This document shows positions 63,207-64,000 of a stretch of 64,000 nt of DNA, in pieces; position 1 is the first letter of the stretch; each line of letters begins with the position of its first letter. Below the pieces are notes generated by a model. It was not told the DNA's origin and ran no database searches. It saw only the letters and a list, made by a program, of their open reading frames with translations. The position numbers were made by a program, and so were the translations under genes. Source of the DNA: Asanoa sp. WMMD1127 (GTDB lineage Bacteria > Actinomycetota > Actinomycetes > Mycobacteriales > Micromonosporaceae); the NCBI RefSeq assembly GCF_029626225.1, contig NZ_JARUBP010000001.1, positions 7,812,001-7,876,000 on the forward strand. Reading direction: 5' to 3'.

Positions 63207-64000
63207 TCAGTGCCCGTTGAAGGCGTCGCGCATCCGCGAGAAGAAGCCGCCCTGCTTGGTGAGCTCGGCCACCTCTTCGCCCCGGGACCGGGAGAACTCG
63301 CGCAGCACCCGCTCCTGCTCGGCGGTCAGCTTGGTCGGGGTGCGCACGTCGAGGTGCACGTAGAGGTCGCCGCGGCCGGCGCCGCGCAGGTGCGGCACGC
63401 CGCGCGCCCGCAGCCGCAGCGTCGAGTTGGGCTGCGTGCCGGGCTTGACGTCGACGGTCTCCTCGCTGTCGAGCGTCTTGATGGTGAGCCGGGTGCCGAG
63501 CGCCGCCGCCGTCATCGGCACGGTCACCCGGCAGTGCAGGTCGTCACCCTTGCGGGAGTAGACGTCGTGCGGCCGCTCGTGGATCTCGACGTAGAGGTCG
63601 CCGGCCGTGCCGCCGCCGGGGCCGACCTCGCCCTGCTGGGCCAGCCGGATCCGCATGCCGTCCTCGACGCCGGCCGGGATCTTGACGGTCAGCGAGCGCC
63701 GGGTGCGCACCCGGCCGTCGCCGGCGCAGGTGGGGCAGGGGTGCGGGATCACGGTGCCGTAGCCCTGGCACACCGTGCACGGGCGGGACGAGACGACCTG
63801 GCCGAGGAATGTGCGCTGGACCGACTGCACCTCGCCGCGGCCGCCACAGGTCTCGCAGGTCGCCAGGTGGGTGCCGGCCGCGGTGCCGGCGCCGGCACAG
63901 GTGGTGCAGAGCACCGCGGTGTCGACGGTGATCGGCGCCTCGACGCCGAACGCGGTCTCCAGCAGGTCGAGCTCGAGCCGCAGGATCGCGTCGGCGCCGG
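63207..64000 (-). CDS. dnaJ: Chaperone protein DnaJ (DnaJ2-type), C-terminal part, runs off the window
   Basis: The C-terminal 264 residues of a type I DnaJ co-chaperone for DnaK; the J domain lies outside the right edge. All four zinc repeats are visible (CTTCAGAG, CETCGGRG, CTVCQGYG, CPTCAGDG), followed by the two substrate-binding domains (VKIPAGVEDGMRIRLAQQGE; DVKPGTQPNSTLRLRARGVP). The neighbourhood identifies it as DnaJ2, usually encoded after hrcA. Confidence 0.95.
   Translation of the reverse strand, partial: GADAILRLELDLLETAFGVEAPITVDTAVLCTTCAGAGTAAGTHLATCETCGGRGEVQSVQRTFLGQVVSSRPCTVCQGYGTVIPHPCPTCAGDGRVRTRRSLTVKIPAGVEDGMRIRLAQQGEVGPGGGTAGDLYVEIHERPHDVYSRKGDDLHCRVTVPMTAAALGTRLTIKTLDSEETVDVKPGTQPNSTLRLRARGVPHLRGAGRGDLYVHLDVRTPTKLTAEQERVLREFSRSRGEEVAELTKQGGFFSRMRDAFNGH

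Overview
The window is a very GC-rich actinobacterial chromosome segment with densely packed genes, frequent GTG/TTG starts and ATGA/GTGA stop-start overlaps. Gene content and style (a Roadblock/DUF4388 cluster, a CGNR regulator, class I LysRS, a fused thiamine ECF ATPase, 31-bp intergenic repeats) suggest Micromonosporaceae or a close relative; that placement is inference from memory. I see no rRNA, tRNA, CRISPR array, prophage or intact insertion sequence.

Backbone. From about 26.3 kb to the right edge the gene content follows the conserved actinobacterial block that in Mycobacterium tuberculosis runs from glyS (Rv2357c) to dnaJ2 (Rv2373c): glyS, an ArsR/SmtB-Fur (Zur) pair, recO, uppS, then era, a deaminase-fold protein, a CBS/CNNM protein, ybeY, phoH, rsmE and dnaJ2. 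Here the block is opened by a zinc-uptake operon (znuA-znuC-znuB joined to arsR and zur, 29.3-32.6 kb), by a small patch of unfamiliar and truncated genes (33.3-35.3 kb), and by about 16 kb of accessory genes between uppS and era (38-53.9 kb).

Left part (0-26 kb). An MFS exporter diverges from a CGNR regulator; then come MmcQ/YjbR, cytidine deaminase, a PaoABC-like molybdenum hydroxylase operon (4.4-8.2 kb) with a coupled membrane protein, and a ferredoxin-reductase-like flavoprotein. A methyltransferase, a small protein, dgt and a VOC protein follow. A cluster of three Roadblock/LC7 proteins and one DUF4388 protein (12.9-16.0 kb) ends at a strong bidirectional hairpin facing ppdK. Then lysS (class I), a TetR/hydrolase divergent pair with three repeated operators, a HigBA-type toxin-antitoxin pair, dus, an AlkZ-like glycosylase and an XdhC-domain protein, a possible cofactor-insertion partner for the PaoABC-like enzyme.

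Accessory part (38-53.9 kb). A small conserved protein, a 31-bp tandem repeat array, a GNAT protein, a TPP-riboswitch-controlled YkoEDC thiamine/HMP ECF transporter, an epoxide-hydrolase-like enzyme with an AAC(3)-family acetyltransferase, a TetR/flavin monooxygenase pair, an acyl-CoA dehydrogenase, DedA, a degraded 950-bp stretch, a DHFR-like reductase, a SnoaL-tailed sigma factor, an acyltransferase-3 protein and a uronate-dehydrogenase-like enzyme.

Right part (53.9-64 kb). The phoH-ybeY-CBS-deaminase-like-era operon with tight overlaps, HIT and serine hydrolase genes, a GH3 glycosidase with a LacI-type palindrome inside its 5' coding end, and dnaJ2-rsmE. Recurrent local tandem duplications (27, 54, 56, 62 and 69 bp) and the dispersed 31-bp repeat are the most distinctive DNA-level features.
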